From contig NZ_CP146350.1 of assembly GCF_037055355.1 (NCBI RefSeq), positions 1,449,001 through 1,513,000 on the forward strand: a stretch of DNA of 64,000 bases, written 5' to 3'. The notes under the pieces are model-generated. The model was not told the DNA's origin. It saw nothing but the letters and a program-made list of their open reading frames with translations, and did not search any database. Position 1 is the stretch's first letter; every line of letters begins with the position of its first letter. The DNA is from Streptomyces sp. DG1A-41. GTDB lineage: Bacteria > Actinomycetota > Actinomycetes > Streptomycetales > Streptomycetaceae. Made by a program: the position numbers and the translations under genes. Of the stretch, positions 24,025 through 34,009 are shown piece by piece.

Positions 24025-25734
24025 TCAGTTGTTCCGCGAGGCGTTGAACTTGTCGACGAGCTTCTGGTGCTCTGCGTTGGTCTTGGTGAACTCGCTGGTC
24101 TTTCCGTCCAGCGAGATGAAGTAGTACCAGCCGTCCTTCGTCGGGTTGAGGGCACCCTCGAGCGCCTCCTCGCCCGGGTTGTCGATCGGTCCGGGCGGCA
24201 AACCCTTGTGGAAGTACGTGTTGTACGGGTTGTCGTAGTTCCGCAGCTCGCTCAGACTCAGATCGATCTTGCTCTGGTTCTTGATGTAGTTGTAGGTGGA
24301 GTCGAACTCCAGCATGCCGTTGGTCTGCGGGTTCCCCGGCTTCATGCGGTTGTAGACGACCTCGGCCATCTTGCGGAAGTCGTCGTGGCTCGTACCCTCG
24401 GCCTGGGCCAGGCTCGCGACGGTGATCAGCTGCCAGGGGTCTTCGAGTCCGAGGCTGCGGGCCTTCTTCTCCACGCCGAGCTTCTCGTACGTCTGCGTGG
24501 CCCGGGTCACCATGTCTTTCAGCACGTCCTCGGGCTTCTCGCCCTTGGCGATGCCGTAGCTGGAGGGGTAGAGGAACCCTTCCAGCGGGTCCTTGACGTT
24601 CTCGTGGCCGAGCGCCCAGTCGGGCAGGCCGAGCTTCTTCCAGTCCTTCTTGGCGACCTCGGCGGTGGTGCCGTCCTTGACCTCGAGCCGCTTGTCGATG
24701 AGCCGGTAGATGTCGGCGTTGCGCTTGCCCTCGGCGATGATCAGGTTGTCGCGGCTCTTCGGACTGAGCATCAGTTCGACCGCACTGTCGGCCGACATTT
24801 GCTTTTGCAGCGTGTAGACGCCGTCCTGGATGGTCTTGCCCTGCGGATTGCTCTCCTGGGCAGCGACGAACGCGTCGACGCTCTTGACGACCCCCGCGTC
24901 CTTCAGCACTTGGCCGATCTTGTAGCCGAGCGCTCCCTCGGGGATCTCGACGGACACCTCCTGCCCGTTGCCGTCACCCGCGTAGTCCGGCGCGTCGCCG
25001 AAACGATCCTGGAAGAACTGGTAGCCGAAGTAGCTGACGCCTGCCAGGCCGCCACCGAGGACCAGGACCACCACCAGGCAGGCCATTCCGCTGCGGCGCT
25101 TCTTGGGCTTGCCGCCGCGTCCCCGCTGGTCGTCGCGCCCGCGACGGCCCCGCGGCTCCTCGTCGTCATCGTCGTCACCACCCGCGAAGAAGGCGTGTTC
25201 GCCCTGGTCGGGGCCGGGATCCCAGTCGGTCTCCGGTTCCGGCTCGGCCCGCCTGCGGCCGGGCGGCTCCGGCGGCGGATACGCGTCGGGTGTGCCGTAG
25301 TAGTCGGACTGCCCCTGGCCGTATGCACCGGTTTGCTGACCGTACGGGTCGGCGGGGTCGCCGGGGTACGAAACCTGCTGGTGCGGGCCGGTGGCCCAGC
25401 CGCCGTTGTCGTACTGCTGCTGGTGGTACCCCTGGTCCTGCTGGGGCCCCTGGTCCCCCTGCCCCGGGTACTGCTGGTGCCCATGGGCCTGTGCCGCGTA
25501 CTGCTGCTGGTCGTACGGGTACTGCTGCTGCGCCTGACCGTATCCGGCCTGCTCACCGGTGCCCCAGTCGCCGTACTGCGGCTGCTGCGGCTGCTCTGGA
25601 TAGTGCTGCGGCTGGCCGCCGTAGGGGGACTGCTGACCCTGCTGGGCCTGCTCTCCTCCCCATCCGCCGTCCCCGTACAACGGGTCCTCCGGATGCCACG
25701 GTTCGGAGCCTTGGCCCCGGCCATACTCAGTCAT
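24025..25734 (-). CDS. mltG: Endolytic murein transglycosylase MltG with long disordered N-terminus
   Basis: MltG (YceG family) cuts nascent glycan strands at the outer face of the membrane and sets their length. The 569-aa protein has a roughly 220-residue cytoplasmic part rich in Gln, Gly, Tyr and Pro (repeated QQYP and GQ units) plus acidic and basic blocks. A single membrane segment follows (MACLVVVLVLGGGLAGVSYF), then a LysM-like region and the catalytic domain with the conserved glutamate in LAQAEGTSHDDF. The long N-terminal extension is typical of Streptomyces homologues. The ruvX-mltG-aroE order is common in actinobacteria. Confidence 0.94.
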   Translation of the reverse strand: MTEYGRGQGSEPWHPEDPLYGDGGWGGEQAQQGQQSPYGGQPQHYPEQPQQPQYGDWGTGEQAGYGQAQQQYPYDQQQYAAQAHGHQQYPGQGDQGPQQDQGYHQQQYDNGGWATGPHQQVSYPGDPADPYGQQTGAYGQGQSDYYGTPDAYPPPEPPGRRRAEPEPETDWDPGPDQGEHAFFAGGDDDDDEEPRGRRGRDDQRGRGGKPKKRRSGMACLVVVLVLGGGLAGVSYFGYQFFQDRFGDAPDYAGDGNGQEVSVEIPEGALGYKIGQVLKDAGVVKSVDAFVAAQESNPQGKTIQDGVYTLQKQMSADSAVELMLSPKSRDNLIIAEGKRNADIYRLIDKRLEVKDGTTAEVAKKDWKKLGLPDWALGHENVKDPLEGFLYPSSYGIAKGEKPEDVLKDMVTRATQTYEKLGVEKKARSLGLEDPWQLITVASLAQAEGTSHDDFRKMAEVVYNRMKPGNPQTNGMLEFDSTYNYIKNQSKIDLSLSELRNYDNPYNTYFHKGLPPGPIDNPGEEALEGALNPTKDGWYYFISLDGKTSEFTKTNAEHQKLVDKFNASRNN

Positions 25735-25856
25735 CGATCCCCTAGAGCCGCGAGGCGGCGGTCACGCGGCTTCCGGCTCGGCTCCCGTCCCGCCTCTTGC
25801 TGTGCGGTGGCTGTTCGAAATGCCGCCGCATCGCGCGGAACGTTACCGTATCGCGA

Positions 25857-26321
25857 TCAGATGACCACTTCGACGCCTTCGCCGGGTGCTTTACCTGACA
25901 CCCGTTCGGATTCCAGCGCCTGTTGCAGGATGACCACCGCCGCAGCCTGGTCGATGACGGACCTTCCCTTCTTGGACTTCACGCCCGAGGCGCGCAGTCC
26001 CTGACTGGCCGTCACCGTCGTCATGCGTTCGTCCACGAGTCTCACCGGAACCGGGAAGATCATGCGCGCCAGTTCCTGGACGAAGCCCCGCACCTTGACC
26101 GCGGCCGGGCCCTCGCCGCCCTTGAGGGAGCGCGGGAGACCGGCGACGACTTCGAGGGGCTCGTACTCCTCGACGAGCTGCTTCAACCGCCGCTGAGCTG
26201 CGGGGATGTCACGCCCCGGGACCGTCTCCACCGGGGTGGCGAGGATGCCGTCGGGGTCGCACGAGGCGACCCCGATGCGGGCGTCCCCGACGTCGATCGC
26301 GAGTCGACGTCCTCTGCGCAT
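25857..26321 (-). CDS. ruvX: Holliday junction resolvase-like RuvX (YqgF)
   Basis: The 154-aa RNase H-fold nuclease starts at ATG 26321 (MRRGRRLAIDVGDARIGVA, which carries the first acidic catalytic residue). Further family residues are in VVAGLPRSLKG, LVDERMTTVTA and IDQAAAVVILQ. YqgF proteins are linked to 16S rRNA 5'-end processing and to Holliday junction cleavage. It lies 16 nt after alaS and is probably co-transcribed with it; alaS-ruvX-mltG is a recurrent order. Confidence 0.94.
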   Translation of the reverse strand: MRRGRRLAIDVGDARIGVASCDPDGILATPVETVPGRDIPAAQRRLKQLVEEYEPLEVVAGLPRSLKGGEGPAAVKVRGFVQELARMIFPVPVRLVDERMTTVTASQGLRASGVKSKKGRSVIDQAAAVVILQQALESERVSGKAPGEGVEVVI

Positions 26322-26337
26322 CTTCCAGACCCGTTTC

Positions 26338-29007
26338 TTACTTGGCCGTCTCGGCGACCAGGCGCTCGACGGCGTCCACGGCCTCGCCGATCGCGGCCGG
26401 GTTCTGGCCGCCGCCCTGGGCGACGTCCGGCTTGCCGCCACCGCCGCCGCCGAGGGTCTTGGCGGCCGTACGGACCAGGTCGCCGGCCTTCAGGCCGCGC
26501 TCGCGGGCGGGCTCGTTGGTGGCGATGACCGTCAGCGGCTTGCCGTTCGCCACCGTGAACAGGGCGACCACGGCGGCCCGTCCGCCCTGGATGCGTCCAC
26601 GCACGTCGAGCACCAGCTTGCGCAGGTCGTCGGCGGTCGTACCGTCCGGCACCTGACCGGTCACGAGAGCAACGCCACGGACGTCCTTGGCGGACTCGGC
26701 GAGACCGGCGGCGGCCTGGAGAACCTTCTCGGCGCGGAACTTCTCGATCTCCTTCTCGGCGTCCTTCAGCTTGCCGAGCATGGCGGAGACCTTCTCCGGG
26801 AGCTCCTCCGGACGGCCCTTGATCAGCTCCTGGAGCTGGGCGACGACCGTGTGCTCACGGGCGAGGAAGTTGTAGGCGTCGACACCGACCAGAGCCTCGA
26901 TACGGCGGACACCGGAGCCGATGGACGACTCGCCGAGCAGCTTCACCAGGCCCAGCTGGGCGGTGTTGTGCACGTGCGTGCCGCCGCACAGCTCCTTGGA
27001 GAAGTCGCCGATGGTGACCACGCGCACGCGCTCGCCGTACTTCTCGCCGAACTCGGCGATGGCGCCCTGCTTCTTGGCCTCGTCGATGCCCATGACGTCG
27101 GCGCGGACGTCCAGGTCTCGGGCGAGCACCTCGTTGATCTTCTGCTCGACATCGAGCATGACCGTCTGCGGTACGGCGGACGGGGAGCCGAAGTCGAAGC
27201 GGAAGCGGCCGGGCTGGTTCTCGGAACCGGCCTGGGCGGCCGTCGGGCCGAGGGCGTCGCGCAGGGCCTGGTGGGTCAGGTGCGTGGCCGAGTGGGCACG
27301 GGCGATGGCCTTGCGGCGGCGGTCGTCGATGGCGGCGTGGGCCTTGGCGCCGACGGTGACCTCGCCGACCTGGACGACGCCCTTGTGGACGTAGACCCCC
27401 GGGACCGGCTTCTGGCAGTCGCGGACCTCGATGACGGCACCGGAGTCGATCTTGATCTTGCCGGTGTCGCCGATCTGGCCGCCGCCCTCGGCGTAGAACG
27501 GGGTGCGGTCGAGGACGATCTCGACCTCGTCGCCCTCGGTGGCGGCCGGGGAGGAGACGCCGTCGACCAGGATGCCGACGACCGTGGACTCGCCCTCGGT
27601 GTCGGTGTAACCGATGAAGTCGGTGGCACCGGCCCGGTCGGCGATCTCGCGGTAGGCGCCGAGGTCGGCGTGGCCGGTCTTCTTGGCCTGGGCGTCGGCC
27701 TTGGCGCGCTCCCGCTGCTCCTTCATCAGGCGGCGGAAGCCCTCCTCGTCCACGGAGAGGCCCTGCTCGGCGGCCATCTCCAGGGTGAGGTCGATCGGGA
27801 AGCCCCAGGTGTCGTGGAGCAGGAAGGCCTTGTCGCCGGGCAGCACGGTGGAACCGGCGGCCTTGGTGTCGCTGACGGCGGTGTCGAGGATGTTGGTGCC
27901 GGCCTTCAGTGTCTTGAGGAAGGCGTTCTCCTCGGCGAGGGCGACCTTCTCGATCCGCTCGCGGTCGGTGATGAGCTCGGGGTACTGCTGGCCCATCATG
28001 CCGATGACGACGTCGATCAGGTCCCTGACGACCGGGCCGGTGGCGCCGAGCAGGCGCATGTTGCGGATGGCGCGGCGCATGATGCGGCGCAGCACGTACC
28101 CGCGGCCCTCGTTGCCCGGGGTGACGCCGTCGCCGATGAGCATGGTGGCGGTGCGCATGTGGTCGGTGACCACGCGCAGGGACACGTCCGAGGAGTCGGC
28201 GGCGCCGTATTCCACGCCGGTCAGCTCGGTGGCCTTCCTGATGACGGCCATCGAAGTGTCGATCTCGTACATGTTCCGCACGCCCTGAAGAATCATGGCG
28301 AGTCGTTCCAGGCCGAGGCCGGTGTCGATGTTCTTCGAGGGCAGCTCGCCGAGGATCGGGTAGTCCTTGCCCGGGCCTTCGCCGCGCTCGTACTGCATGA
28401 AGACCAGGTTCCAGATCTCCACGTAGCGCTCGTCGTTGACGGCCGGGCCGCCCTCCTCGCCGAACTCCGGGCCCCGGTCGTAGTTGATCTCAGAGCAGGG
28501 ACCGCAGGGGCCGGGGACGCCCATGTCCCAGTAGTTGTCCTTCTTGCCCAGCCGCTGGATGCGCTCGGCCGGGACGCCGACGACGTCACGCCAGATGCGC
28601 TCGGCCTCGTCGTCCTCCTGGTAGACGGTGATCCACAGCTTCTCCGGCTCCAGGCCGTAACCGCCCTTGTCCTGGGGGTTGGTGAGCAGCTCCCAGGCGA
28701 GCTCGATGGCGCCTTCCTTGAAGTAGTCGCCGAAGGAGAAGTTGCCGCACATCTGGAAGAACGTGCCGTGCCGCGTGGTCTTGCCGACCTCTTCGATGTC
28801 GGGCGTGCGGACGCACTTCTGCACGCTCGTGGCGCGGCTGAAGGGCGGCTTGACCTCGCCCAGGAAGTAGGGCTTGAAGGGCACCATGCCGGCCGGGACG
28901 AGGAGCAGAGTCGGGTCGTCCGCGATGAGCGACGCCGAAGGGACGACGGTGTGACCGCGCTCCTCGAAGAAGCTCAACCAGCGGCGGCGAATCTCAGCCG
29001 ACTCCAT
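26338..29007 (-). CDS. alaS: Alanyl-tRNA synthetase
   Basis: AlaS charges tRNA-Ala. At 889 aa it is full length: class II catalytic core (residues 1-240, [30 protein letters not shown]), tRNA-recognition helices, editing domain with [12 protein letters not shown] and CGGTHVHNT (the zinc and editing residues), and a C-terminal glycine-rich C-Ala domain ([17 protein letters not shown]). Its ATG 29007 shares one base with the upstream gene's TGA (TGATG), so it is translationally coupled to it. Confidence 0.97.
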   Translation of the reverse strand: MESAEIRRRWLSFFEERGHTVVPSASLIADDPTLLLVPAGMVPFKPYFLGEVKPPFSRATSVQKCVRTPDIEEVGKTTRHGTFFQMCGNFSFGDYFKEGAIELAWELLTNPQDKGGYGLEPEKLWITVYQEDDEAERIWRDVVGVPAERIQRLGKKDNYWDMGVPGPCGPCSEINYDRGPEFGEEGGPAVNDERYVEIWNLVFMQYERGEGPGKDYPILGELPSKNIDTGLGLERLAMILQGVRNMYEIDTSMAVIRKATELTGVEYGAADSSDVSLRVVTDHMRTATMLIGDGVTPGNEGRGYVLRRIMRRAIRNMRLLGATGPVVRDLIDVVIGMMGQQYPELITDRERIEKVALAEENAFLKTLKAGTNILDTAVSDTKAAGSTVLPGDKAFLLHDTWGFPIDLTLEMAAEQGLSVDEEGFRRLMKEQRERAKADAQAKKTGHADLGAYREIADRAGATDFIGYTDTEGESTVVGILVDGVSSPAATEGDEVEIVLDRTPFYAEGGGQIGDTGKIKIDSGAVIEVRDCQKPVPGVYVHKGVVQVGEVTVGAKAHAAIDDRRRKAIARAHSATHLTHQALRDALGPTAAQAGSENQPGRFRFDFGSPSAVPQTVMLDVEQKINEVLARDLDVRADVMGIDEAKKQGAIAEFGEKYGERVRVVTIGDFSKELCGGTHVHNTAQLGLVKLLGESSIGSGVRRIEALVGVDAYNFLAREHTVVAQLQELIKGRPEELPEKVSAMLGKLKDAEKEIEKFRAEKVLQAAAGLAESAKDVRGVALVTGQVPDGTTADDLRKLVLDVRGRIQGGRAAVVALFTVANGKPLTVIATNEPARERGLKAGDLVRTAAKTLGGGGGGKPDVAQGGGQNPAAIGEAVDAVERLVAETAK

Positions 29008-29378
29008 CAGTGGTCCTCATTCCGGTTGTACGAATTCTTCTTGTACGTGTACGACGTGCTGTCGATGACGTACGTCTTCGGCTCTGTGCGGTTCTCGATG
29101 GCGGCATGCCGCCTGGGTGCCGGGAGTTCGGGGTCGACGGGGGCGTTGAGCCCGAGCGCGTCGCCCAGTTCGGCCTCCCGCTGGGCCATGTTGTCGCGGA
29201 CGTCGAGCGCGAAGTCGACCGCGCGGTCCTTCAGCCGGTGGCCGGCCTTGATCGCCTTGTTCCCCGCGGTTCTGGCGAGGCTCTCGGGCGTCAGCTGCTT
29301 CAGCTTCCGGTTGACCTTGGTGGTGGCCCACACTCCGGCGGCGACGCCGGTGGTGAACCAGAACGTACGGCGGAACAT
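29007..29378 (-). CDS. Small DUF6167-like protein upstream of alaS
   Basis: This 123-aa protein has a hydrophobic N-terminus ([20 protein letters not shown]), a basic helix ([19 protein letters not shown]), and an amphipathic middle. It resembles the actinobacterial family found between the DUF948 protein and alaS; I assign DUF6167 from memory. Its function is unknown; a single membrane anchor is inferred. The stop codon overlaps alaS ATG. Confidence 0.85.
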   Translation of the reverse strand: MFRRTFWFTTGVAAGVWATTKVNRKLKQLTPESLARTAGNKAIKAGHRLKDRAVDFALDVRDNMAQREAELGDALGLNAPVDPELPAPRRHAAIENRTEPKTYVIDSTSYTYKKNSYNRNEDH

Positions 29379-29387
29379 CGCTGGCTC

Positions 29388-29819
29388 TCAGTCCCTCTTC
29401 CCTCGGGCGCTGCGCCGAGAGACCGTGCGGCCCACGATCACGGTACGCCTCGACGCCTTGCCGGGCACGTCCTCCTTGCGGCCGCCGAGGGCCCGGCGCA
29501 CGCCGTAGCCGAAGGCGGCGACCTTGACCAGAGGGCCGCCGAAGGTGGAGGCGACGGTGGTCGACAGCGCGGAGGCGTTCGACGTGACCTCCTGGACGTC
29601 GGAGGCGATCGAGTCGACCCGGTCGATCTGGGTCTGCGCGGAGCGCACCGCCGCGGAGGCGTCGGCCAGCAGCGGGACGGCCTGATCGGTCACTTCCGCC
29701 ACGAGCTTGGTGGTCGCCCTGAGTGTCTGGGCCAGCCTCGCCAGCGCGACGGCGAGGAAGGAGACCAGGATCGCCCAGAAGACAGCCACCAGGATTCCGG
29801 CCACCTCTCCACCGGACAC
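29388..29819 (-). CDS. DUF948-type membrane protein
   Basis: The 143-aa protein has an N-terminal membrane helix (GILVAVFWAILVSFLAVALA), then a helical, probably coiled-coil stretch with regularly spaced hydrophobics (TDQAVPLLADASAAVRSAQT through SIASDVQEVTSNASAL). The tail is basic (VIVGRTVSRRSARGKRD). This matches DUF948/YtxG-like proteins. It starts at GTG 29819 and is followed after 9 nt by the small gene before alaS. Role unknown. Confidence 0.85.
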   Translation of the reverse strand: MSGGEVAGILVAVFWAILVSFLAVALARLAQTLRATTKLVAEVTDQAVPLLADASAAVRSAQTQIDRVDSIASDVQEVTSNASALSTTVASTFGGPLVKVAAFGYGVRRALGGRKEDVPGKASRRTVIVGRTVSRRSARGKRD

Positions 29820-29936
29820 TGTTGCACCCGCTCCCTGAAAACGTGCCTGAACATCGAAAAAGTCGTGCGACGAGCCTATCGCGCCGGGGGTGCGGCTCCG
29901 TACCGGATTACCCGCCGGGGACGGCGCATTCGCGAA

Positions 29937-29981
29937 AGCCCGCCGCCTCGCCCGCCCAAAGGGGCGGGGAGACGACGGGCT
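29937..29981 (-). terminator. Probable rpsD terminator
   Basis: An outer stem agcccg/cgggct (29937-29942 with 29976-29981) and an inner GC-rich stem around an AAA loop lie just after the rpsD stop on the minus strand. The stem has internal mismatches. The 186-nt gap between rpsD and the DUF948 gene holds nothing else obvious. Confidence 0.5.
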
Positions 29982-30005
29982 GGGGTACCGCGTGCCTGCC
30001 GAGGA

Positions 30006-30620
30006 TCAGCGGGCGTAGTACTCGACGACGAGCTGCTCGTCGCAGATCACCGGGATCTCCTTGCGGTTCGGCTCACGGTCCAGGCGGAACGCCAGGGCCT
30101 TGAGGTTCACCTGGAGGTAGCGCGGGGTCTCGCCGTCGGGGGCGAAGCCACCCTCACGGGCGATCGTGAAGAGGGTCTTCTCCTTGGAGCGCTCGCGGAC
30201 CTGCACGACGTCGTCCGGGCGAACCCGGAAGGAGGGCTTGTCGACCTTCTTGCCGTTGACCGCGATGTGGCCGTGCGTGACCATCTGGCGGGCCTGGTAG
30301 ATCGTGCGGGCGATGCCCGAACGCAGGACCAGGGCGTCGAGACGGCGCTCCAGCTCGATGATCAGGGCCTCGCCGGTCTTGCCCTGGACCTTGGAGGCAC
30401 GCTCGTAGGCGCGGACGAGCTGGCGCTCGGACACGTCGTACTGCGCGCGCAGGCGCTGCTTCTCGAGCAGACGGACCTTGTAGTCCGAGTTCTGCTTGCG
30501 GCCGCGGCCGTGCTCACCCGGCGGGTAGGGGCGGGCCTCGAAGTACTTGACGGCCTTCGGGGTGAGCGCGATGCCGAGGGCACGCGACTTCTTGACCTTG
30601 GGGCGGGACTGGTTCGCCAC
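30006..30620 (-). CDS. rpsD: 30S ribosomal protein S4
   Basis: S4 binds 16S rRNA early in 30S assembly and also works in antitermination and accuracy. The 204-aa protein has the N-terminal domain without the zinc cysteines ([19 protein letters not shown]; the C-minus form) and the S4 RNA-binding domain [21 protein letters not shown] near residues 90-110. It stands alone here, away from the alpha operon, and begins with GTG 30620. Its unusually long upstream region is described separately. Confidence 0.97.
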   Translation of the reverse strand: MANQSRPKVKKSRALGIALTPKAVKYFEARPYPPGEHGRGRKQNSDYKVRLLEKQRLRAQYDVSERQLVRAYERASKVQGKTGEALIIELERRLDALVLRSGIARTIYQARQMVTHGHIAVNGKKVDKPSFRVRPDDVVQVRERSKEKTLFTIAREGGFAPDGETPRYLQVNLKALAFRLDREPNRKEIPVICDEQLVVEYYAR

Positions 30621-30931
30621 TGTTTCTCGTTTCCTAGTGTCGGCTTGTCAGGGTTGTGGGAGGTCGCATCCGCAGCCGGGGAAACCCTCCTCGTCCCCTG
30701 GAGGACGGGGCGGGCAGCCGCTCCCCTGGTCTGGGCACATACGTGCAGCACGCGAGTGGCCCACCGACCGGTCCCGTCCTGCGACGAGTGGTGGTGGGCT
30801 GCCCGCGACACCGTTCGACGGTGCGCGACGCTCCTGGTGCCGGTCCGGGGACTGGGCCCCTGACTGACTCCGGCCGACTGTCCTGTTCTGACTGCACGGG
30901 ACGCGGCACTCCGGCCAAGTTTACAGGGTGC
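30621..30931 (-). promoter_or_regulatory. Structured leader region of rpsD
   Basis: The 311 nt between rarA and rpsD carry no gene but much potential RNA structure. A 9-bp outer stem (cgggcagcc 30711-30719 with ggctgcccg 30797-30805) encloses a cccacc/ggtggg pairing. A further hairpin, gcgacaccgttcgacggtgcgc, occurs at about 30804-30825. S4 represses its own synthesis through leader RNA in several bacteria; a comparable role here is inference. The promoter was not resolved. Confidence 0.45.
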
Positions 30932-32287
30932 TCAGGACCGCTTTCGACCGAGGTTCTTCCGGGTCCACTCGACCGCGTCCGCGTAGCGGGCCTCCGCGCC
31001 GTGCCGGGTCGGCTCGTAGTACTCGCGGTCCTTGAGGGCGTCCGGGGCGTACTGCTGGGCGGCGATTCCCTCGGGCAGGTCGTGCGGGTAGACGTAGCCC
31101 TGGCCGTGGCCGAGCTTGGTGGCGCCCTTGTAGTGACTGTCGCGAAGGTGCGCGGGCACGGGCCCGGCCAGTCCCTTGCGGACGTCCTCCAGGGCGGCGC
31201 CGATCGCGGTGGTCGCGGCGTTGGACTTGGGGGCCAGGGCGAGGGCGATGGTGGCGTGGCTGAGGGTGAGGGCGGCCTCCGGGAAGCCGATCATGGCGAC
31301 GGCCTGGGCGGCGGCGACCGCGATCGGCAACGCGTTCGGGTCGGCGAGGCCGATGTCCTCGCTGGCGGAGATCATCAGACGGCGGGCGATGAAGCGGGGG
31401 TCCTCGCCGGCCTCGATCATCCGGGCCAGGTAGTGCAGGGCGGCGTCGACGTCGGAGCCGCGGATGGACTTGATCAGGGCGCTGGCCACGTCGTAGTGCT
31501 GGTCGCCGTCACGGTCGTACTTCACGGCGGCCCGGTCGACCGTCTCCTCCAGGGTGGTCAGGCCGATCTCCGTCTCGCCCTTGTCCAGGGCGGCTCCGGC
31601 GGCCGCCTCCAGGGCCGTCAGGGCGCGGCGGGCGTCGCCGCCGGCGATGCGCAGGAGGTGGCTCTCGGTCTCCTCGGGGAGGGTGACGGCGCCTTTGAGG
31701 CCGCGCTCGTCGGTCAGGGCTCGCTGGACGAGGCCCTTGATGTCGTCGTCCGTGAGCGGTTCGAGGGTGAGGAGGAGGGAGCGGGACAGCAGGGGCGAGA
31801 TCACCGAGAAGTAGGGGTTCTCCGTCGTCGCAGCGATCAGTGTCACCCAGCGGTTCTCGACGGCCGGGAGCAGGGAGTCCTGCTGGGCCTTGCTGAAGCG
31901 GTGGATCTCGTCGAGGAAGAGGACGGTCTCCTTGCCGTACCCGCCGGAGGCGCGACGGGCGCCGTCGATGACCGAGCGGACCTCCTTGACACCCGCGGTG
32001 ATCGCCGACAGTTCGACGAAGCGGGCGTTGGTGGCCTTGGAGACGACGTACGCCAGGGTGGTCTTGCCCGTGCCGGGCGGGCCCCAGAGGATCACCGAGG
32101 AGGGGCCGGCCGGGCCGGAGGCGCCCTCGCCGACCAGTCTGCGCAGGGGCGAGCCCGGCTTCAGCAGATGCCGCTGGCCCACGACCTCGTCGAGGGTGCG
32201 CGGGCGCATCCGCACCGCCAGGGGGCTGCTGGACGGCTCCTTCTCCTGGCGTTCTTCTGCTGCGGCGGTGAACAGGTCGGGCTCCAC
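30932..32287 (-). CDS. rarA: Replication-associated recombination protein A (RarA/MgsA)
   Basis: RarA is a AAA+ ATPase related to clamp loaders that acts at stalled forks with SSB. The 451-aa protein has Walker [13 protein letters not shown] near residue 70, Walker [17 protein letters not shown], sensor 1 [13 protein letters not shown], and the C-terminal tetramerisation part ([40 protein letters not shown]). GTG 32287 is the start. It lies 56 nt after the VKOR gene on the same strand. Confidence 0.95.
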   Translation of the reverse strand: MEPDLFTAAAEERQEKEPSSSPLAVRMRPRTLDEVVGQRHLLKPGSPLRRLVGEGASGPAGPSSVILWGPPGTGKTTLAYVVSKATNARFVELSAITAGVKEVRSVIDGARRASGGYGKETVLFLDEIHRFSKAQQDSLLPAVENRWVTLIAATTENPYFSVISPLLSRSLLLTLEPLTDDDIKGLVQRALTDERGLKGAVTLPEETESHLLRIAGGDARRALTALEAAAGAALDKGETEIGLTTLEETVDRAAVKYDRDGDQHYDVASALIKSIRGSDVDAALHYLARMIEAGEDPRFIARRLMISASEDIGLADPNALPIAVAAAQAVAMIGFPEAALTLSHATIALALAPKSNAATTAIGAALEDVRKGLAGPVPAHLRDSHYKGATKLGHGQGYVYPHDLPEGIAAQQYAPDALKDREYYEPTRHGAEARYADAVEWTRKNLGRKRS

Positions 32288-32343
32288 GTCAGAAACCCTA
32301 AATCACGGCACTGACAATCCCTCCGGGCCCTGGTGCCCCCGGC

Positions 32344-33000
32344 TCAGCTGATCCAGAAGTTCCACCAGCGGGTCAGGATCAGCATGCCGATGATGCCGAT
32401 GTGCAGCACGGGCATGACCCAGGTGAACTCGCCGAAGAAGCCCTTGAGCCAGCCCGGGGCGGGCAGGAAGCCCTTGCGGATGTTGAACGACGTCACGTAC
32501 CAGAACATGAGGATCGTCGCGACCCAGGCCAGGCAGCACCACAGGCACAGCGCGTTGATCCGGTACAGGGACTGGAACATCAGCCAGGCGCAGAAGCTCA
32601 CGCCGAACAGGCAGCCGGCGTTGAAGGTGAGCCAGTACCAGCGCGGGAAGCGGGCGCGGGCGAGCAGGCTCATGCCGACGCCGATGACGATGCCGTAGGC
32701 GACGAGGCCGAGCATCGGGTTCGGGAAACCGAAGACGGCCGCCTGCTTGCTCTCCATGACGCTGCCGCAGGAGACGACGGGGTTGAAGCTGCACCCTGGG
32801 GTGAACGTCTTGCCCTCGACCTTGGCCTCGAGGATCTTGAACTTGTCGATCGTGATGACCCACGCGGCGAGCAGTCCGGCCGCGCCGGTGATCACCAGCA
32901 GCAGGGCGAGGGCCCGGCTGCCGCCCTCGGCGCGGGGCGCGATCTGGGCGCGCTCCGGCTCGGGCTCCGTGGAGACGTCCTTGACTGTCGTCTTGCTCAT
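32344..33000 (-). CDS. Vitamin K epoxide reductase (VKOR) family protein
   Basis: Bacterial VKOR homologues reoxidise DsbA-like proteins, passing electrons to quinone, and so support disulfide formation. The 218-aa protein has about five membrane segments. The active-site CXXC is in NALCLWCCLAW, and the loop cysteine pair is in CSFNPVVSCGSVM, so all four functional cysteines are present. There is no fused thioredoxin domain. ATG 33000 is chosen, though its ribosome site is weak; an in-frame ATG at 33048 is an alternative. It is divergent from the ABC operon. Confidence 0.93.
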   Translation of the reverse strand: MSKTTVKDVSTEPEPERAQIAPRAEGGSRALALLLVITGAAGLLAAWVITIDKFKILEAKVEGKTFTPGCSFNPVVSCGSVMESKQAAVFGFPNPMLGLVAYGIVIGVGMSLLARARFPRWYWLTFNAGCLFGVSFCAWLMFQSLYRINALCLWCCLAWVATILMFWYVTSFNIRKGFLPAPGWLKGFFGEFTWVMPVLHIGIIGMLILTRWWNFWIS

Positions 33001-33068
33001 CACGCCGATTCCGTCACTTGAGACCTGGACACCTTCGGACAGGGCCATTGTGCCGCACAGGTACGTCC

Positions 33069-33086
33069 GTCCACCGTTCAGTGGAC
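33069..33086. promoter_or_regulatory. Palindrome in the VKOR/ABC divergent promoter region
   Basis: gtccac-cgttca-gtggac is a perfect 6-bp inverted repeat with a 6-nt centre. It sits 57 nt before the ABC ATPase ATG and 69 nt before the VKOR start. A second small palindrome, ggacgtcc, follows at 33091-33098. Its position suits an operator, possibly for the response regulator encoded downstream. Confidence 0.4.
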
Positions 33087-33142
33087 ATAAGGACGTCCGC
33101 ACGGTCGTCCCTGAGGGTGCCGTTCCGGCCGACGCTCGTCGC

Positions 33143-34009
33143 ATGACAGCACACGAGTACGACCTCGCCGTTCAGGTGCGGGGGCTGCGCAAGAGGTACG
33201 GGGGCGTGACCGCCGTCGACGGCATCGATCTGGGCATCCGGCGGGGCGAGGTGTTCGGCCTGCTCGGGCCCAACGGCGCGGGCAAGAGCACCACGGTGGA
33301 GATTCTCCAGGGCAACCGGGACCGGGACGCGGGCGAGGTGTCGGTGCTCGGGTCGGACCCGGCGAGCGCCACGCGCGCGTGGCGCTCGCGCGTGGGAATC
33401 GTCTGGCAGGACGAATCGGCGCCGGCGGAGTTGACGGTCCGGGAGACGGTGCGGCACTTCGCCGGCGACTACCCGCGGCCGCGCGACCCGGAGGAAGTCA
33501 TCGGCCTGGTCGGCCTGGAGGCGAAGGCGGACAGCCGGATCAAGGCGCTGTCGGGTGGCCAGCGCCGGCGTCTTGACGTGGCGCTCGGCGTGATCGGCGG
33601 CCCGGACCTGCTGCTCCTGGACGAGCCGACGACCGGGTTCGATCCGGCGGCCCGGCGGCAGTTCTGGTCGCTGATCCGCGCCCTGGCCGACGAGGGCACG
33701 ACCATCCTGCTGACCACGCACTACCTGGAGGAGGCTGAGGCCCTCGCACACCGCCTGGCCGTCGTCGCGAAGGGCCGGATCGTCGCCGAGGGCGAGCCCG
33801 GGGCGTTGCGGGAGCGGTACGGCACCGAGTCCCTCGTCGAGTGGACCGAGCGGGACGGCACTCCGCGCAGGGAGCGCACCGGGACGCCGACCAGGACGAT
33901 CGCCGGGCTCATGCGCCGCTTCGACGGTGAGATCCCGGGACTGGCGGTGAGCCGGCCCACGCTGGAGGACGTCTACCTCCGGCTCACCGGACAGGAGAGC
34001 GGGGCATGA
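33143..34009 (+). CDS. ABC transporter ATP-binding protein (exporter, DrrA-like)
   Basis: The 288-aa ATPase drives an ABC-2 exporter with the next gene. Walker A is LLGPNGAGKSTT, the signature is LSGGQRRRLDVALG, Walker B is LLLLDEPTTGFDP, and the switch histidine is in LLTTHYLEEAE. The C-terminal extension (after residue 215) is typical of drug and lipid exporters of the DrrA group. ATG 33143 is used; no clear Shine-Dalgarno precedes it. Its stop overlaps the permease ATG (ATGA). The substrate is unknown. Confidence 0.93.
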   Translation: MTAHEYDLAVQVRGLRKRYGGVTAVDGIDLGIRRGEVFGLLGPNGAGKSTTVEILQGNRDRDAGEVSVLGSDPASATRAWRSRVGIVWQDESAPAELTVRETVRHFAGDYPRPRDPEEVIGLVGLEAKADSRIKALSGGQRRRLDVALGVIGGPDLLLLDEPTTGFDPAARRQFWSLIRALADEGTTILLTTHYLEEAEALAHRLAVVAKGRIVAEGEPGALRERYGTESLVEWTERDGTPRRERTGTPTRTIAGLMRRFDGEIPGLAVSRPTLEDVYLRLTGQESGA

